A DNA stretch of 24,718 bases from JADKIH01 sp043747595 (GCA_043747595.1 JAYTOX010000146.1:1-24718), one strand, 5' to 3'; shown: positions 1 to 6,916, counted from the stretch's first letter. The notes: generated from the letters alone by a model not told the origin. Numbers and translations are program-made.

Positions 1-105
1 ATGCTTTTGCTCTTTCGCCGGCACTTGTTTTTTCAAACTGCCGGGAATAAGGAAACGCCCTTTCGCATCTACTGTACAATGAAATTCACCTATGAAGCCT
101 GCCAT
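1..105 (-). CDS. mraZ: MraZ transcriptional regulator, N-terminal part (cut by left edge)
   Basis: Reading the minus strand from the ATG at 103-105 gives 35 residues starting MAGFIGEFHCTVDAKGRFLI and continuing PGSLKKQVPAKEQKH to the window edge. This is the first AbrB-like (SpoVT-AbrB fold) half of MraZ, with the characteristic D-x-K-G-R motif at residues 13-17. MraZ is a DNA-binding regulator that usually heads the dcw cluster and controls its own promoter, so mraW/rsmH, ftsL, ftsI, mur and ftsZ genes would be expected off the left edge. The three-repeat MraZ box about 40 bp upstream independently supports the call and the start codon. Only the first quarter or so of the protein is present, so nothing can be said about the rest. 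Confidence 0.93.
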   Translation of the reverse strand, partial: MAGFIGEFHCTVDAKGRFLIPGSLKKQVPAKEQKH

Positions 106-143
106 CTAATGCTGTTTTTCAAAGTGCTAATGTAAATCAAATT

Positions 144-173
144 TTACCACTTCCTACCACTTTTTACCACTTT
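144..173 (-). promoter_or_regulatory. MraZ box: three 10-bp direct repeats
   Basis: On the minus strand three consecutive decamers read AAAGTGGTAA (173-164), AAAGTGGTAG (163-154) and GAAGTGGTAA (153-144). They share the core AAGTGGTA at exact 10-bp spacing, one helical turn. Known MraZ operators are such GTG-containing direct repeats just upstream of mraZ. The array starts 39 bp upstream of the mraZ ATG and reads in the direction of mraZ transcription, so autoregulation of mraZ and the dcw operon is the natural inference. The next decamers on either side do not match. Confidence 0.85.
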
Positions 174-409
174 GTTGAAAACTTTCTGTAGCCCCATCCC
201 AGCGCGGCTTTTCAGCTCGTAGGTTTTTAAAATGACAGTTTCTGTGTTCCGCTTTTAGCCCAAACGAAAACGTAATTGTCTGCCATTTTCTTCCGCCTCG
301 CTTGCCATTCTATAAGAACAAACAAATCAACAACAGCCTATTCAAAACAGTGTCTACCTTCTCGACCTTTACTTCTAAATTTTTATTTACATTTGAAAAA
401 AAAGATTTT
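174..409. other. Intergenic stretch between mraZ and the hydrolase gene
   Basis: I see no gene, tRNA or terminator hairpin here. An open frame beginning at the ATG at 302 runs into the hydrolase, but residues before the start at 410 resemble no alpha/beta hydrolase N-terminus. The stretch must hold the mraZ promoter (minus strand) and the hydrolase promoter (plus strand). A -7-like TACATTTG lies at 388-395. Confidence 0.5.
388..395 (+). promoter_or_regulatory. Possible Bacteroidota -7 element (TACATTTG)
   Basis: TACATTTG matches the TAnnTTTG consensus of the Bacteroidota primary sigma factor. No TTG-type -33 element lies at the usual distance upstream. Transcription would start only about 7-8 nt before the ATG at 410, which is short. 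It may be real or a chance match in AT-rich DNA. Confidence 0.3.
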
Positions 410-1174
410 ATGAATTACGAAATCAAAGAGGAGGGAGATTTTAAATACATTGAAGAGGGTAGCGGCCCTACTTTGTTGTTATTGCATGGATTGTTCGGTG
501 CGTTAAGCAACTGGACCGACGTGGTGAGTTTCTTTTCTCCTAATTACAGAATCGTAATTCCATTGATGCCTATTTACTCTTTACCAATTTTAAATACCAA
601 TGTAAAAGCACTGGCCGAATTTGTACACGACTTTATTAATTTTAAAAACTATAAAAACATCGTTCTCATTGGAAATTCTCTAGGCGGACATGTTACTCTT
701 GTGTACGTAAAAAAACATCCGGAAAATATAAGAGGAATGGTATTAACCGGCAGTAGCGGTTTATATGAAAATGCAATGGGCGGATCTTTTCCTCGTAGAG
801 AAGATTATGATTTCATTAAACAAAAAGTAGAATACACTTTTTACGATCCTGCATCTGCTTCGAAAGAATTGGTAGATGAAGTGTTTGGAATTGTAAACGA
901 TAAAGGAAAATTAATTCGAATTTTATCGCTTGCAAAATCAGCCATCCGTCACAATATGAGCGACGATCTTCAATTCATGAAATTGCCCACCTGTTTGATC
1001 TGGGGGAAAAATGACACCATTACTCCACCTGATGTAGCGGAAGAGTTTCATAAGCTTCTTCCCAACAATGAATTGTTTTGGGTTGATAACTGCGGTCATG
1101 CCCCCATGATGGAGCAGCCAAACCATTTTAATGAAATATTAGATAAGTGGCTAAAAAAAACCTTTCCTAATTAG
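410..1174 (+). CDS. Alpha/beta-fold hydrolase
   Basis: This is a 254-residue soluble protein with the full alpha/beta-hydrolase signature. It has the oxyanion-hole segment LHGLFG (residues 25-30), the nucleophile elbow GNSLGG with Ser90, the acid in WGKND (Asp202) and the catalytic histidine in CGHAPMMEQP (His230). The strand-helix order is typical of small carboxylesterase or MhpC-like hydrolases, but the substrate cannot be read from sequence. I chose the ATG at 410 because it follows an A-rich leader and the family core (YIEEGSGPTLLLLHG) begins soon after; the upstream ATG at 302 would add 36 low-complexity, unrelated residues. A hydrolase between mraZ and engB is a familiar Bacteroidota order. 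There is no signal peptide. Confidence 0.88.
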   Translation: MNYEIKEEGDFKYIEEGSGPTLLLLHGLFGALSNWTDVVSFFSPNYRIVIPLMPIYSLPILNTNVKALAEFVHDFINFKNYKNIVLIGNSLGGHVTLVYVKKHPENIRGMVLTGSSGLYENAMGGSFPRREDYDFIKQKVEYTFYDPASASKELVDEVFGIVNDKGKLIRILSLAKSAIRHNMSDDLQFMKLPTCLIWGKNDTITPPDVAEEFHKLLPNNELFWVDNCGHAPMMEQPNHFNEILDKWLKKTFPN

Positions 1175-1292
1175 TTTTTAGTTTCAAATGCCTTACTAAT
1201 CAAAGTTTTATAATTGTCGCTTCTTATTTGGCAGCTCTCAATCTTTAGCCTATTGAACCGGCGAATTATTCGTCAAAACCAACAGAACATCT

Positions 1293-1300
1293 TACCTTTG
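1293..1300 (+). promoter_or_regulatory. Likely -7 promoter element for engB (TACCTTTG)
   Basis: TACCTTTG fits TAnnTTTG exactly. It lies 20 bp before the engB ATG at 1321, implying a leader of roughly 14 nt. A convincing -33 TTG is not visible 17-20 bp upstream. If functional, engB and gldC are transcribed independently of the hydrolase. Confidence 0.48.
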
Positions 1301-1320
1301 CAGCCTTATTCGATTTCCAA

Positions 1321-1935
1321 ATGATAATCAAAGAAGCTGAATTCGTTGTCAGCAATACCACTTATGAAAAGTGCCCTAAACCGGACATGCCGGAGTATGC
1401 ATTTATTGGCCGTTCAAATGTTGGCAAATCTTCTTTAATTAATATGCTATGCAATCGGAAAGCAATGGCCAAAACTTCGGCTACTCCAGGAAAAACACAA
1501 TTGATCAATCATTTCATTATCGATCAGACATGGTATTTGGTCGATCTTCCGGGTTACGGTTTTGCTCGAACTTCTAAATCATCGTTGGTTGCATGGGACA
1601 AAATGATTCGCGACTATTTGGAAAAACGAATGAACTTAATGACAACTTTTGTTTTGATAGATGTACGACACGAACCGCAAAAAATAGATGTGGCATTTAT
1701 CAATTGGCTAGGAACAAGTCAAATTCCTTTTACTATTGTTTTTACAAAAACAGATAAGATATCGAAGCAACAAGTAGACTCTTCCGTTGCAAAATATAAA
1801 AGAGAATTAAAAAAAACATGGGATGAATTGCCTAACTTCTACATCTCTTCTGCCGAAAAAAATATTGGCCGAGATGTGATCCTAGACTTCATCACGCAAG
1901 CGAATGCTGAATTTATTAAACCGGAAAAAAAATAA
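1321..1935 (+). CDS. engB: Ribosome biogenesis GTP-binding protein EngB (YihA/YsxC)
   Basis: This 204-residue GTPase of the TRAFAC class acts in late assembly of the 50S ribosomal subunit. All nucleotide-binding motifs are visible: G1 GRSNVGKS (residues 30-37), G2 threonine in TPGKT (55-59), G3 DLPGYG (75-80), G4 TKTD (142-145) and G5 SSAEK (176-180). The length is normal for EngB, and the P-loop starting near residue 30 is typical of this family rather than Era or Der. gldC follows after 50 bp of AT-rich DNA without a clear terminator, so co-transcription with gldC is plausible. Confidence 0.96.
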   Translation: MIIKEAEFVVSNTTYEKCPKPDMPEYAFIGRSNVGKSSLINMLCNRKAMAKTSATPGKTQLINHFIIDQTWYLVDLPGYGFARTSKSSLVAWDKMIRDYLEKRMNLMTTFVLIDVRHEPQKIDVAFINWLGTSQIPFTIVFTKTDKISKQQVDSSVAKYKRELKKTWDELPNFYISSAEKNIGRDVILDFITQANAEFIKPEKK

Positions 1936-1985
1936 TTAATTGCTTTTTTAATTTCTTAAGAAAAAAATAAAAAAATATACAACAA

Positions 1986-2303
1986 ATGGATTCTAAAATT
2001 AATTTTCATGTTAGTCTTGACGAAGAACGCGTTCCGCAAAATATTTCATGGGAAGCGACAGAAAGTGGCAGTGACGGAGTTAAGCCTTGCAACGCTGTTA
2101 TGATGAGCATTTGGGACCCAAAGGAAAACACTACACTTCGAATAGATCTTTGGACTAAAGAAATGCTTGTAGACGATATGAAAAGATTTTTTTACGAAAA
2201 CTTCGTTACAATGGCCGATACTTATCTTAGAGCTACAAACGACGAAATAAATGCTCGAAACATCAGAAAATTTGCAGAAGAATTTGGGAAAGCAATCGTT
2301 TAA
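1986..2303 (+). CDS. gldC: Gliding motility protein GldC
   Basis: This small soluble protein of 105 residues has no signal peptide or membrane segment. The central block SIWDPKENTTLRIDLWTKEM and the following DDMKRFFYENFVTMADTYLRAT are hallmarks of GldC, which in Flavobacterium johnsoniae is encoded next to gldB and supports gliding. GldC is also conserved in non-gliding Bacteroidota, so its presence does not prove motility. The start follows an A-rich leader (ATACAACAA before ATG) as usual for the phylum. Here the gene converges with gldB across a heptamer tandem repeat instead of being co-directional with it. Confidence 0.93.
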   Translation: MDSKINFHVSLDEERVPQNISWEATESGSDGVKPCNAVMMSIWDPKENTTLRIDLWTKEMLVDDMKRFFYENFVTMADTYLRATNDEINARNIRKFAEEFGKAIV

Positions 2304-2315
2304 TCGTCTAGTTCA

Positions 2316-2371
2316 ATTGAGAATTGAGAATTGAGAATTGAGAATTGAGAATTGAGAATTGAGAATTGAGA
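2316..2371. repeat. Tandem heptamer repeat, eight copies of ATTGAGA
   Basis: Eight perfect consecutive copies of ATTGAGA occupy 56 bp just after gldC, followed by a partial unit. The unit length of seven would shift a reading frame, but no gene crosses it. Short AATTGAGA-type arrays are a recurrent intergenic feature of Bacteroidota genomes. Copy number is likely variable through replication slippage. Confidence 0.95.
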
Positions 2372-2451
2372 ATAAAAAAAATGTTCCTCCGTAAATATTA
2401 ATTAAATCAGCGATTTTACGTATTCAAATAATATAGCAAAAAGGACTCTTC

Positions 2452-2481
2452 ATTAATAATTGTTCATTTATCATTATTAAT
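2452..2481. repeat. AT-rich inverted repeat at the 3' end of gldB
   Basis: ATTAATAAT (2452-2460) and ATTATTAAT (2473-2481) are perfect 9-bp inverted arms around a 12-nt loop, ending 2 bp from the gldB stop codon. The stem contains no G or C and has no T-tract after it, so it is at best a weak terminator. It could protect the gldB mRNA 3' end. Confidence 0.5.
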
Positions 2482-2483
2482 TA

Positions 2484-3515
2484 TTATTCCGCTCTATATC
2501 CCGACTCATTATAAATTTTCATCATATCTTTTTCCTCCATCAGTTGCTCGATTGAAATTTCAGGGTGTTTCTTTTGATAAGATTTAATAATTTTCCAGCC
2601 AATATACTTTCCAATATTTCCGGGAGATTCTTTCGGAAAACCATTGGTCGTTGGTCCTTCATTGGCGTACTTCGACAAAATATTAGGGTCTACGCTGAAT
2701 AATAATTTATTCTGTACAAAAAATTGCCATATTTTCTTTTCACTCTTCTCGCACCAGTCGAGTTGTGAAGTTGAATAACCAAGTCGCATCGTATCTTTTG
2801 CATCAGGTAAAACTTTTTCCAAAAAAGCGATCAATCTGCCTTCTCCAATCATCATATCGGTCACTGTAGCTGTCGATTCATCAATTTGATAATCGCTCAT
2901 AGCCCACCCTTTCATTGCATCGCAAACAATATTACTTTTTACCATTTGAACTCGCAAATAATTTGGTAAAGGTGGTTCTAACGTGGAATAAAAACGATAG
3001 TCTTTCCCTAAATACATGTCTAAACCTATTCCTAAATTAAACGAATCGCAGACAATAGGAAAAGAAAATCCGGAAAGCATGGTTACAACACGAGGGATCG
3101 GCTTGCTCGGAAAATAAAATTTATAATATTGAAACGCCTTTTTTAGCCCGTCCATTTCAAATGAAAAATCGCCAAATTCTTTGTGACAATCGTTATACAC
3201 AGCTCTGAAATTCGTATCTTGAACAAATGAAAGAATTCTTTCTTGCATAAGTATTGAATCGCGTGCGCCTAACGTAGTAATCTGAAACATATATAAATCA
3301 AAAAAGTCACCGTACTTTTGTTTAAGTGCTGAAATAGATGATTCCGGATGTTTAACATCTAATTCGAATAAATCATTTTCAAATCGGTCAACCGTAAGTA
3401 CCAATGGAATGTCTGACACATTCGGCTTTTTCGGATCAACACTACATGAGGTAATGAACACCAAGCTGTAAATAAAGAGGATTGCTATGGGACTAAATGG
3501 CGAGTTTTTTTTCAT
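2484..3515 (-). CDS. gldB: Gliding motility lipoprotein GldB
   Basis: This is a 343-residue protein with a lipoprotein signal peptide: a short basic start, a hydrophobic stretch at residues 9-22 and a lipobox ITSC placing the lipidated cysteine at residue 24. GldB-type blocks follow: SGFSFPIVCDSFNLGIGLDMYLGKDYRFY in the middle, then LGYSTSQLDWCEKSEKKIWQF and SPGNIGKYIGWKIIKSY near the C-terminus. GldB is an envelope lipoprotein required for gliding in F. johnsoniae but is widespread in Bacteroidota, so its exact role here is unknown. The ATG at 3515 is supported by the signal peptide and by a TACTTTTG element upstream. It converges with gldC and diverges from the outer-membrane protein gene. 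Confidence 0.9.
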   Translation of the reverse strand: MKKNSPFSPIAILFIYSLVFITSCSVDPKKPNVSDIPLVLTVDRFENDLFELDVKHPESSISALKQKYGDFFDLYMFQITTLGARDSILMQERILSFVQDTNFRAVYNDCHKEFGDFSFEMDGLKKAFQYYKFYFPSKPIPRVVTMLSGFSFPIVCDSFNLGIGLDMYLGKDYRFYSTLEPPLPNYLRVQMVKSNIVCDAMKGWAMSDYQIDESTATVTDMMIGEGRLIAFLEKVLPDAKDTMRLGYSTSQLDWCEKSEKKIWQFFVQNKLLFSVDPNILSKYANEGPTTNGFPKESPGNIGKYIGWKIIKSYQKKHPEISIEQLMEEKDMMKIYNESGYRAE

Positions 3516-3536
3516 TACTATTGTAGAAAGTTATGG

Positions 3537-3544
3537 CAAAAGTA
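3537..3544 (-). promoter_or_regulatory. Likely -7 promoter element for gldB (TACTTTTG)
   Basis: On the minus strand TACTTTTG matches TAnnTTTG and ends 21 bp before the gldB ATG, leaving a short leader. A TTTTG lies 15 bp further upstream, closer than the usual -33 spacing. The element sits in the 73-bp divergent region shared with the outer-membrane protein gene. Confidence 0.48.
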
Positions 3545-3588
3545 TCAGTATTAGTTTATCAAAACGTCTAATCATTAAAAAATATACC

Positions 3589-4287
3589 ATGAAAAAATTA
3601 ATTATTTTTATTATCTGTTTAATTACTGTAAATCTTGCTAAAGCAGGAGACGATAACAGCCTACATTTTGGACTTAAGATAACACCTGCAATGGCTTGGT
3701 TACGTACAGATACCAAAGGCTTAGAAAGCAACGGCTCGAAATTCGGTTTCAGTTATGGACTTATTACTGAGTTTCGATTCTCTGACCATTATTCTTTTGC
3801 TACCGGAATTGATGTTGCTTACCGAGGTGGAAATTTACGTTCTACTTCTGAAACGACTGATGGAGTTGGAACAAAAACAGTTATTGTTGCTGATTCAAAA
3901 TCTACTTTGCAGTACATAGAAATTCCTCTCACATTAAAATTAAAGACTAACGAGATTGGTTACCTTACTTATTATCTGCAAGCGGGATTATCACCAGGCA
4001 TTAACATAAGAGCCCGTGCCGACAATAAAACCAATACCCAAACTACCTATACCAACAACACTACCACTAATGTTAATACAGAAGAGACAGGAGTTGATAT
4101 TCAAAAAAGCATTAATACCGTTAATTTATCGATGGTAATTGGTGGTGGTGTTGAATACACCTTGAGCGGATCAACTGTCCTTTTAGCAGGCATACAATTT
4201 AACAATGGATTACTTGACGTGCTTGATGCTTCCTCTGCTAAAGCAAACAGTAATTACCTCGGACTATCAATCGGGATTTTGTTCTAA
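3589..4287 (+). CDS. Outer-membrane beta-barrel protein, PorT-like family
   Basis: This 232-residue protein starts with a clear signal peptide (MKKLIIFIICLITVNLAKA, cleavage after AKA at residue 19). Alternating amphipathic beta strands follow, such as LHFGLKITPAMAWL, GFSYGLITEFRF, YIEIPLTLKLK and YYLQAGLSPGIN, ending in LGLSIGILF with the C-terminal phenylalanine usual for barrel proteins. The pattern fits the 'outer membrane protein beta-barrel' group that includes PorT, of about 8 strands. I cannot tell whether it is the type IX secretion protein PorT itself; the family is large. A Thr/Asn-rich stretch near residues 143-164 is probably an extracellular loop. An earlier in-frame ATG at 3487 lies inside gldB and would bury the signal peptide, so I chose 3589. 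A terminator follows. Confidence 0.82.
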   Translation: MKKLIIFIICLITVNLAKAGDDNSLHFGLKITPAMAWLRTDTKGLESNGSKFGFSYGLITEFRFSDHYSFATGIDVAYRGGNLRSTSETTDGVGTKTVIVADSKSTLQYIEIPLTLKLKTNEIGYLTYYLQAGLSPGINIRARADNKTNTQTTYTNNTTTNVNTEETGVDIQKSINTVNLSMVIGGGVEYTLSGSTVLLAGIQFNNGLLDVLDASSAKANSNYLGLSIGILF

Positions 4288-4304
4288 GAAATTTAATAAA
4301 TGAG

Positions 4305-4340
4305 AAAGGCTGATTTGCATTTGCGAGTCAGCCTTTTTTT
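4305..4340 (+). terminator. Rho-independent terminator after the outer-membrane protein gene
   Basis: AAAGGCTGA (4305-4313) pairs perfectly with TCAGCCTTT (4328-4336) around a 14-nt loop, and the T-tract runs to 4340. It lies 17 bp beyond the stop codon, so it separates this gene from nadE. Confidence 0.88.
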
Positions 4341-4444
4341 GCTTTTCACAAAAAACCTTCACACTATTTAATTAGAAATAGCCAGCTTTTAGAGAAATCA
4401 TTCGCTCACCTTGGAATTTTATCTCCTTTCAAGCTAATAAGTAT

Positions 4445-4452
4445 TAACTTTG
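4445..4452 (+). promoter_or_regulatory. Likely -7 promoter element for nadE (TAACTTTG)
   Basis: TAACTTTG matches TAnnTTTG exactly, 24 bp before the nadE ATG at 4477 and downstream of a terminator, where a new promoter is needed. A TTG at 4411-4413 is 31 bp further upstream, too far for a standard -33 box. The in-frame TTG codon at 4450-4452 is part of this element, which argues against its use as a start codon. Confidence 0.58.
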
Positions 4453-4476
4453 CTTTTCAAATTTCAGACTAGAAAA

Positions 4477-6129
4477 ATGCGGATTGCTTTAGCACAACTC
4501 AACTTTACTGTTGGTGATTTCGAAAAAAACATTCGACTGATACGTGAAAATATTTCAAAAGCAAAAAATGAAAAGGTTGATCTGATCATTTTTTCAGAAC
4601 TATGTATTTCGGCTTACCCTCCGCGCGACTTCCTGGAATTTGAAGATTTTATTTTAAAATGTTACGATGCTGCAATTGAAATAGCGAACGACTGTATCGG
4701 CATTTCTGCTATCATCGGATTGCCGGTAAAAAATAAAAACATAGAAGGGAAAAATCTATTCAACGCTGCTTTGCATTTACAAAACGGAAAAATTGTAAAC
4801 GAAGTTCATAAATCTCTTCTTCCAAATTACGATATCTTTGATGAGTATCGCTATTTTGAACCCGGAAAAAAATTTAATTGCATTGATGTAAATGGAGTAA
4901 AGATTGCGCTTACAATCTGCGAAGATTTATGGAATATAGAAGACGATCCGATGTATGTCGATTGTCCGATGGATGCGCTCATAAAAGAACAACCGCAGCT
5001 GATGGTTAACATAGCAGCATCACCGTTCGACTATTCACATGCAGAGCAACGAAAAGCAATACTAAAGAGAAATATAGTTAAATATAATTTGCCTCTGATA
5101 TATGTAAATCATGTTGGAGCTCAAACAGAATTAATATTTGACGGTGGAAGTCTTTCGATGGATAATACCGGAGAGTTAATTTGTGAAATGAACTATTTCA
5201 AAGAAGATTTTTTGGTGATGGAATTTGATTCTGCTTCCGAGAAATTGTCAACTGTTGAAAAAAGAATCAACTCAAACACTTCGACGGAACCGATTGAAAG
5301 AATTCATGATGCACTTATCACCGGCATCCATGACTATTTTAAAAAATCGAATTTCACAAAAGCAATCTTAGGCCTTAGCGGTGGTATCGACTCTGCACTT
5401 GTAACTTATTTGGCGGCAAAAGCACTGGGCAAAGAAAACGTACACACTATTTTAATGCCATCTGAATTTTCATCATCAGGTTCTATCGATGATTCCATTG
5501 AGCTCTTAAAAACACTAGGGGTATCGCACGATATCATTCCGATTAAAACTTTGCTAGACCAATACATTACTGCATTAAAACCCTTTTTCAAAGAAATGCC
5601 TTTTAATGTAACAGAAGAAAATTTACAGGCGAGAATTCGTGGAACATTGCTCATGGCAGAGTCTAACAAATTTGGCTACATCCTTTTGAATACTTCCAAT
5701 AAAAGTGAATTAGCTGTTGGCTATGGAACACTGTACGGTGACATGTGTGGTGGTATATCGGTAATTGGTGATCTGTATAAAACACAGGTTTACGAATTGT
5801 GTCAATTTATAAATCGGAATGGAATTGTCATTCCTGAAAACATTCTTACAAAAGCTCCATCGGCCGAATTGCGACCTAACCAAAAGGATTCCGATTCACT
5901 TCCCGATTATGATATTTTAGACAAAGTGCTTTACAACTATATCGAAAAAAGAAAAGGCCCCGCAGAATTAATTGCAATGGGATTCGACGAAAGTTTAGTA
6001 AAAAGAATATTAAAATTAGTAAACACAAACGAATACAAACGTCACCAAACGCCACCCATACTTCGCGTATCTCCAAAAGCATTCGGACAAGGACGTAGAC
6101 TACCAATTGTAGGGAAATATTTATCGTAA
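4477..6129 (+). CDS. nadE: Glutamine-dependent NAD+ synthetase
   Basis: This 550-residue two-domain enzyme makes NAD+ from nicotinic acid adenine dinucleotide, ATP and glutamine, the last step of NAD biosynthesis. The N-terminal nitrilase-type glutaminase domain carries the Glu-Lys-Cys triad: Glu41 in FSELCIS, Lys112 in HKSLLPNYDIFDE and Cys148 in TICEDLW. The C-terminal synthetase domain begins near residue 275 and has the ATP-pyrophosphatase loop LSGGIDSAL (SGGIDS at 301-306), then TSNKSELAVGYGTLYGDMCG. The length is typical of the short bacterial glutamine-dependent form. The start MRIALAQLN is the canonical first beta strand of the nitrilase fold; the upstream in-frame TTG overlaps the promoter element. 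nadE near gldB is a known Bacteroidota neighbourhood. Confidence 0.96.
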   Translation: MRIALAQLNFTVGDFEKNIRLIRENISKAKNEKVDLIIFSELCISAYPPRDFLEFEDFILKCYDAAIEIANDCIGISAIIGLPVKNKNIEGKNLFNAALHLQNGKIVNEVHKSLLPNYDIFDEYRYFEPGKKFNCIDVNGVKIALTICEDLWNIEDDPMYVDCPMDALIKEQPQLMVNIAASPFDYSHAEQRKAILKRNIVKYNLPLIYVNHVGAQTELIFDGGSLSMDNTGELICEMNYFKEDFLVMEFDSASEKLSTVEKRINSNTSTEPIERIHDALITGIHDYFKKSNFTKAILGLSGGIDSALVTYLAAKALGKENVHTILMPSEFSSSGSIDDSIELLKTLGVSHDIIPIKTLLDQYITALKPFFKEMPFNVTEENLQARIRGTLLMAESNKFGYILLNTSNKSELAVGYGTLYGDMCGGISVIGDLYKTQVYELCQFINRNGIVIPENILTKAPSAELRPNQKDSDSLPDYDILDKVLYNYIEKRKGPAELIAMGFDESLVKRILKLVNTNEYKRHQTPPILRVSPKAFGQGRRLPIVGKYLS

Positions 6130-6140
6130 AAGCTTCAATA

Positions 6141-6302
6141 AAGCTTCGAAGAAGCTTAGAAGGATTTGTAATCCTTCGTCTTTCCAGTTGCCAAACTCTT
6201 AAATAGCACACTCAAGCTTCGAAGAAGCTTCAAAGGATTTGTAATCCTTCGTCTTTCCAGTTGCCACACTCTTAAATAGCACACTCAAGCTTCGAAGAAG
6301 CT
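6141..6302. repeat. REP-like two-hairpin repeat, 73-bp tandem array (2 full + 1 partial copy)
   Basis: Copies start at 6141, 6214 and 6287 with a 73-bp period. The two full copies differ at only three positions. Each begins with AAGCTTC-gaa-GAAGCTT, a perfect 7-bp stem with a 3-nt loop, and after 2 nt continues with AAGGATT-tgt-AATCCTT, a second perfect 7-bp stem. A 37-bp tail containing CCAGTTGC follows. The third copy stops inside the first hairpin, 2 bp from the stop codon of the RAYT gene. A shorter degenerate hairpin fragment precedes the array right after the nadE stop. The repeat recurs in opposite orientation at 7044-7094. Confidence 0.93.
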
Positions 6303-6304
6303 CC

Positions 6305-6898
6305 TCAACTACGATAAAAATCCATTCTTGATGTAGTAATAACCGGTGGTGTCAAACAACAAACATCAACCAACCCTTTAATATTCTGATAATCGCGCGC
6401 TGAACTATGCAGATAATCTTGTTGATGCTCTACAGTTCCATCCTTTACAGGATTCTGATGGATGTAATTTAATTTTTGCCAAGCTACACTTTCAGTATAA
6501 ATTTCTATTGCGTGATTTCCATCTTGCCAAATTTTATTGTTTTTTGTCTTTGAATGTTTATCAGCGGCTGCAGAAAAATGGTCCAACAACCATTCACGTC
6601 GGCTCTCTTTTTCATAATAGATTTGTTCAATAAGATTTTTCGATGTAAACTTTTTGAAATCACGGATTGTATCTGCAAGCTGAAATCCATTTTTAGTGTT
6701 ACACATCATATGCAGATGGCTAGGCATTAAACACCACCCATAAATTTCAAGCCCTTTGTGCTGTGCACAAAAGTTCAGCGAATCAGTAATAAGCCTCTTG
6801 TGATTTAGTCGTGTAAAAAGATCTATCCATTCAACAACTGTCATTGTAATAAAATAAGATTTATCAGTTCTAATATTATAGTGTAATCCTCTTCCCAT
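6305..6898 (-). CDS. REP-associated tyrosine transposase (RAYT, Y1/HUH family)
   Basis: This 197-residue protein belongs to the Y1 transposase family related to IS200/IS605 TnpA. Visible marks are the HUH metal-binding motif in MPSHLHMM (His61 and His63), the family segment IWQDGNHA (123-130) and YIHQNPVKDG with the predicted nucleophile Tyr145. RAYTs nick single-stranded DNA at REP hairpins and are single-copy, domesticated relatives of IS200 transposases. Repeat hairpins flank this gene on both sides, the context expected of a RAYT rather than an insertion sequence; no tnpB or IS ends are present. I chose MGRGLHYNIR at 6898 because RAYTs begin close to the YFITMTV strand; the upstream in-frame ATG at 6979 would add 27 unrelated residues. 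It appears intact. Confidence 0.88.
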   Translation of the reverse strand: MGRGLHYNIRTDKSYFITMTVVEWIDLFTRLNHKRLITDSLNFCAQHKGLEIYGWCLMPSHLHMMCNTKNGFQLADTIRDFKKFTSKNLIEQIYYEKESRREWLLDHFSAAADKHSKTKNNKIWQDGNHAIEIYTESVAWQKLNYIHQNPVKDGTVEHQQDYLHSSARDYQNIKGLVDVCCLTPPVITTSRMDFYRS

Positions 6899-6908
6899 TT
6901 TTTTTCCG

Positions 6909-6916
6909 CAAAAATA
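6909..6916 (-). promoter_or_regulatory. Possible -7 element for the RAYT gene (TATTTTTG)
   Basis: Minus-strand TATTTTTG matches TAnnTTTG, but it ends only 10 bp before the ATG at 6898, leaving almost no leader. It may be chance, or transcripts may be nearly leaderless. Confidence 0.22.

Noticed and set aside
144..152. A full -33/-7 promoter for mraZ inside the MraZ box
   Set aside because: The nearest candidate, TAAAATTTG on the minus strand, has one extra base relative to TAnnTTTG and no clear -33 partner.
302..409. N-terminal extension of the alpha/beta hydrolase from the ATG at 302
   Set aside because: The 36 added residues are Phe/Ser/Thr/Lys-rich with no hydrolase similarity and no convincing signal peptide. 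The ATG at 410 follows an A-rich leader and gives the normal family length.
2452..2481. Intrinsic terminator for gldB
   Set aside because: The stem has only A-T pairs and no T-tract follows, so I list it only as an inverted repeat.
4450..4476. TTG start for nadE
   Set aside because: The codon overlaps the TAACTTTG promoter element, and the canonical MRIALAQLN start follows at 4477.
5876..6211. Open frame on the minus strand across the nadE end and the repeat array
   Set aside because: It is antisense to nadE, crosses a hairpin array and its product shows no recognisable family.
6141..6302. CRISPR-like array
   Set aside because: The 73-bp units are contiguous copies with no unique spacers, only two are complete, and no cas gene is nearby. 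Hairpins plus an adjacent RAYT explain them better.
6305..6898. IS200/IS605 insertion sequence
   Set aside because: No tnpB and no typical IS200 ends or target are visible. The WQDGNHA and YIHQNPV segments and the flanking REP hairpins fit a RAYT.
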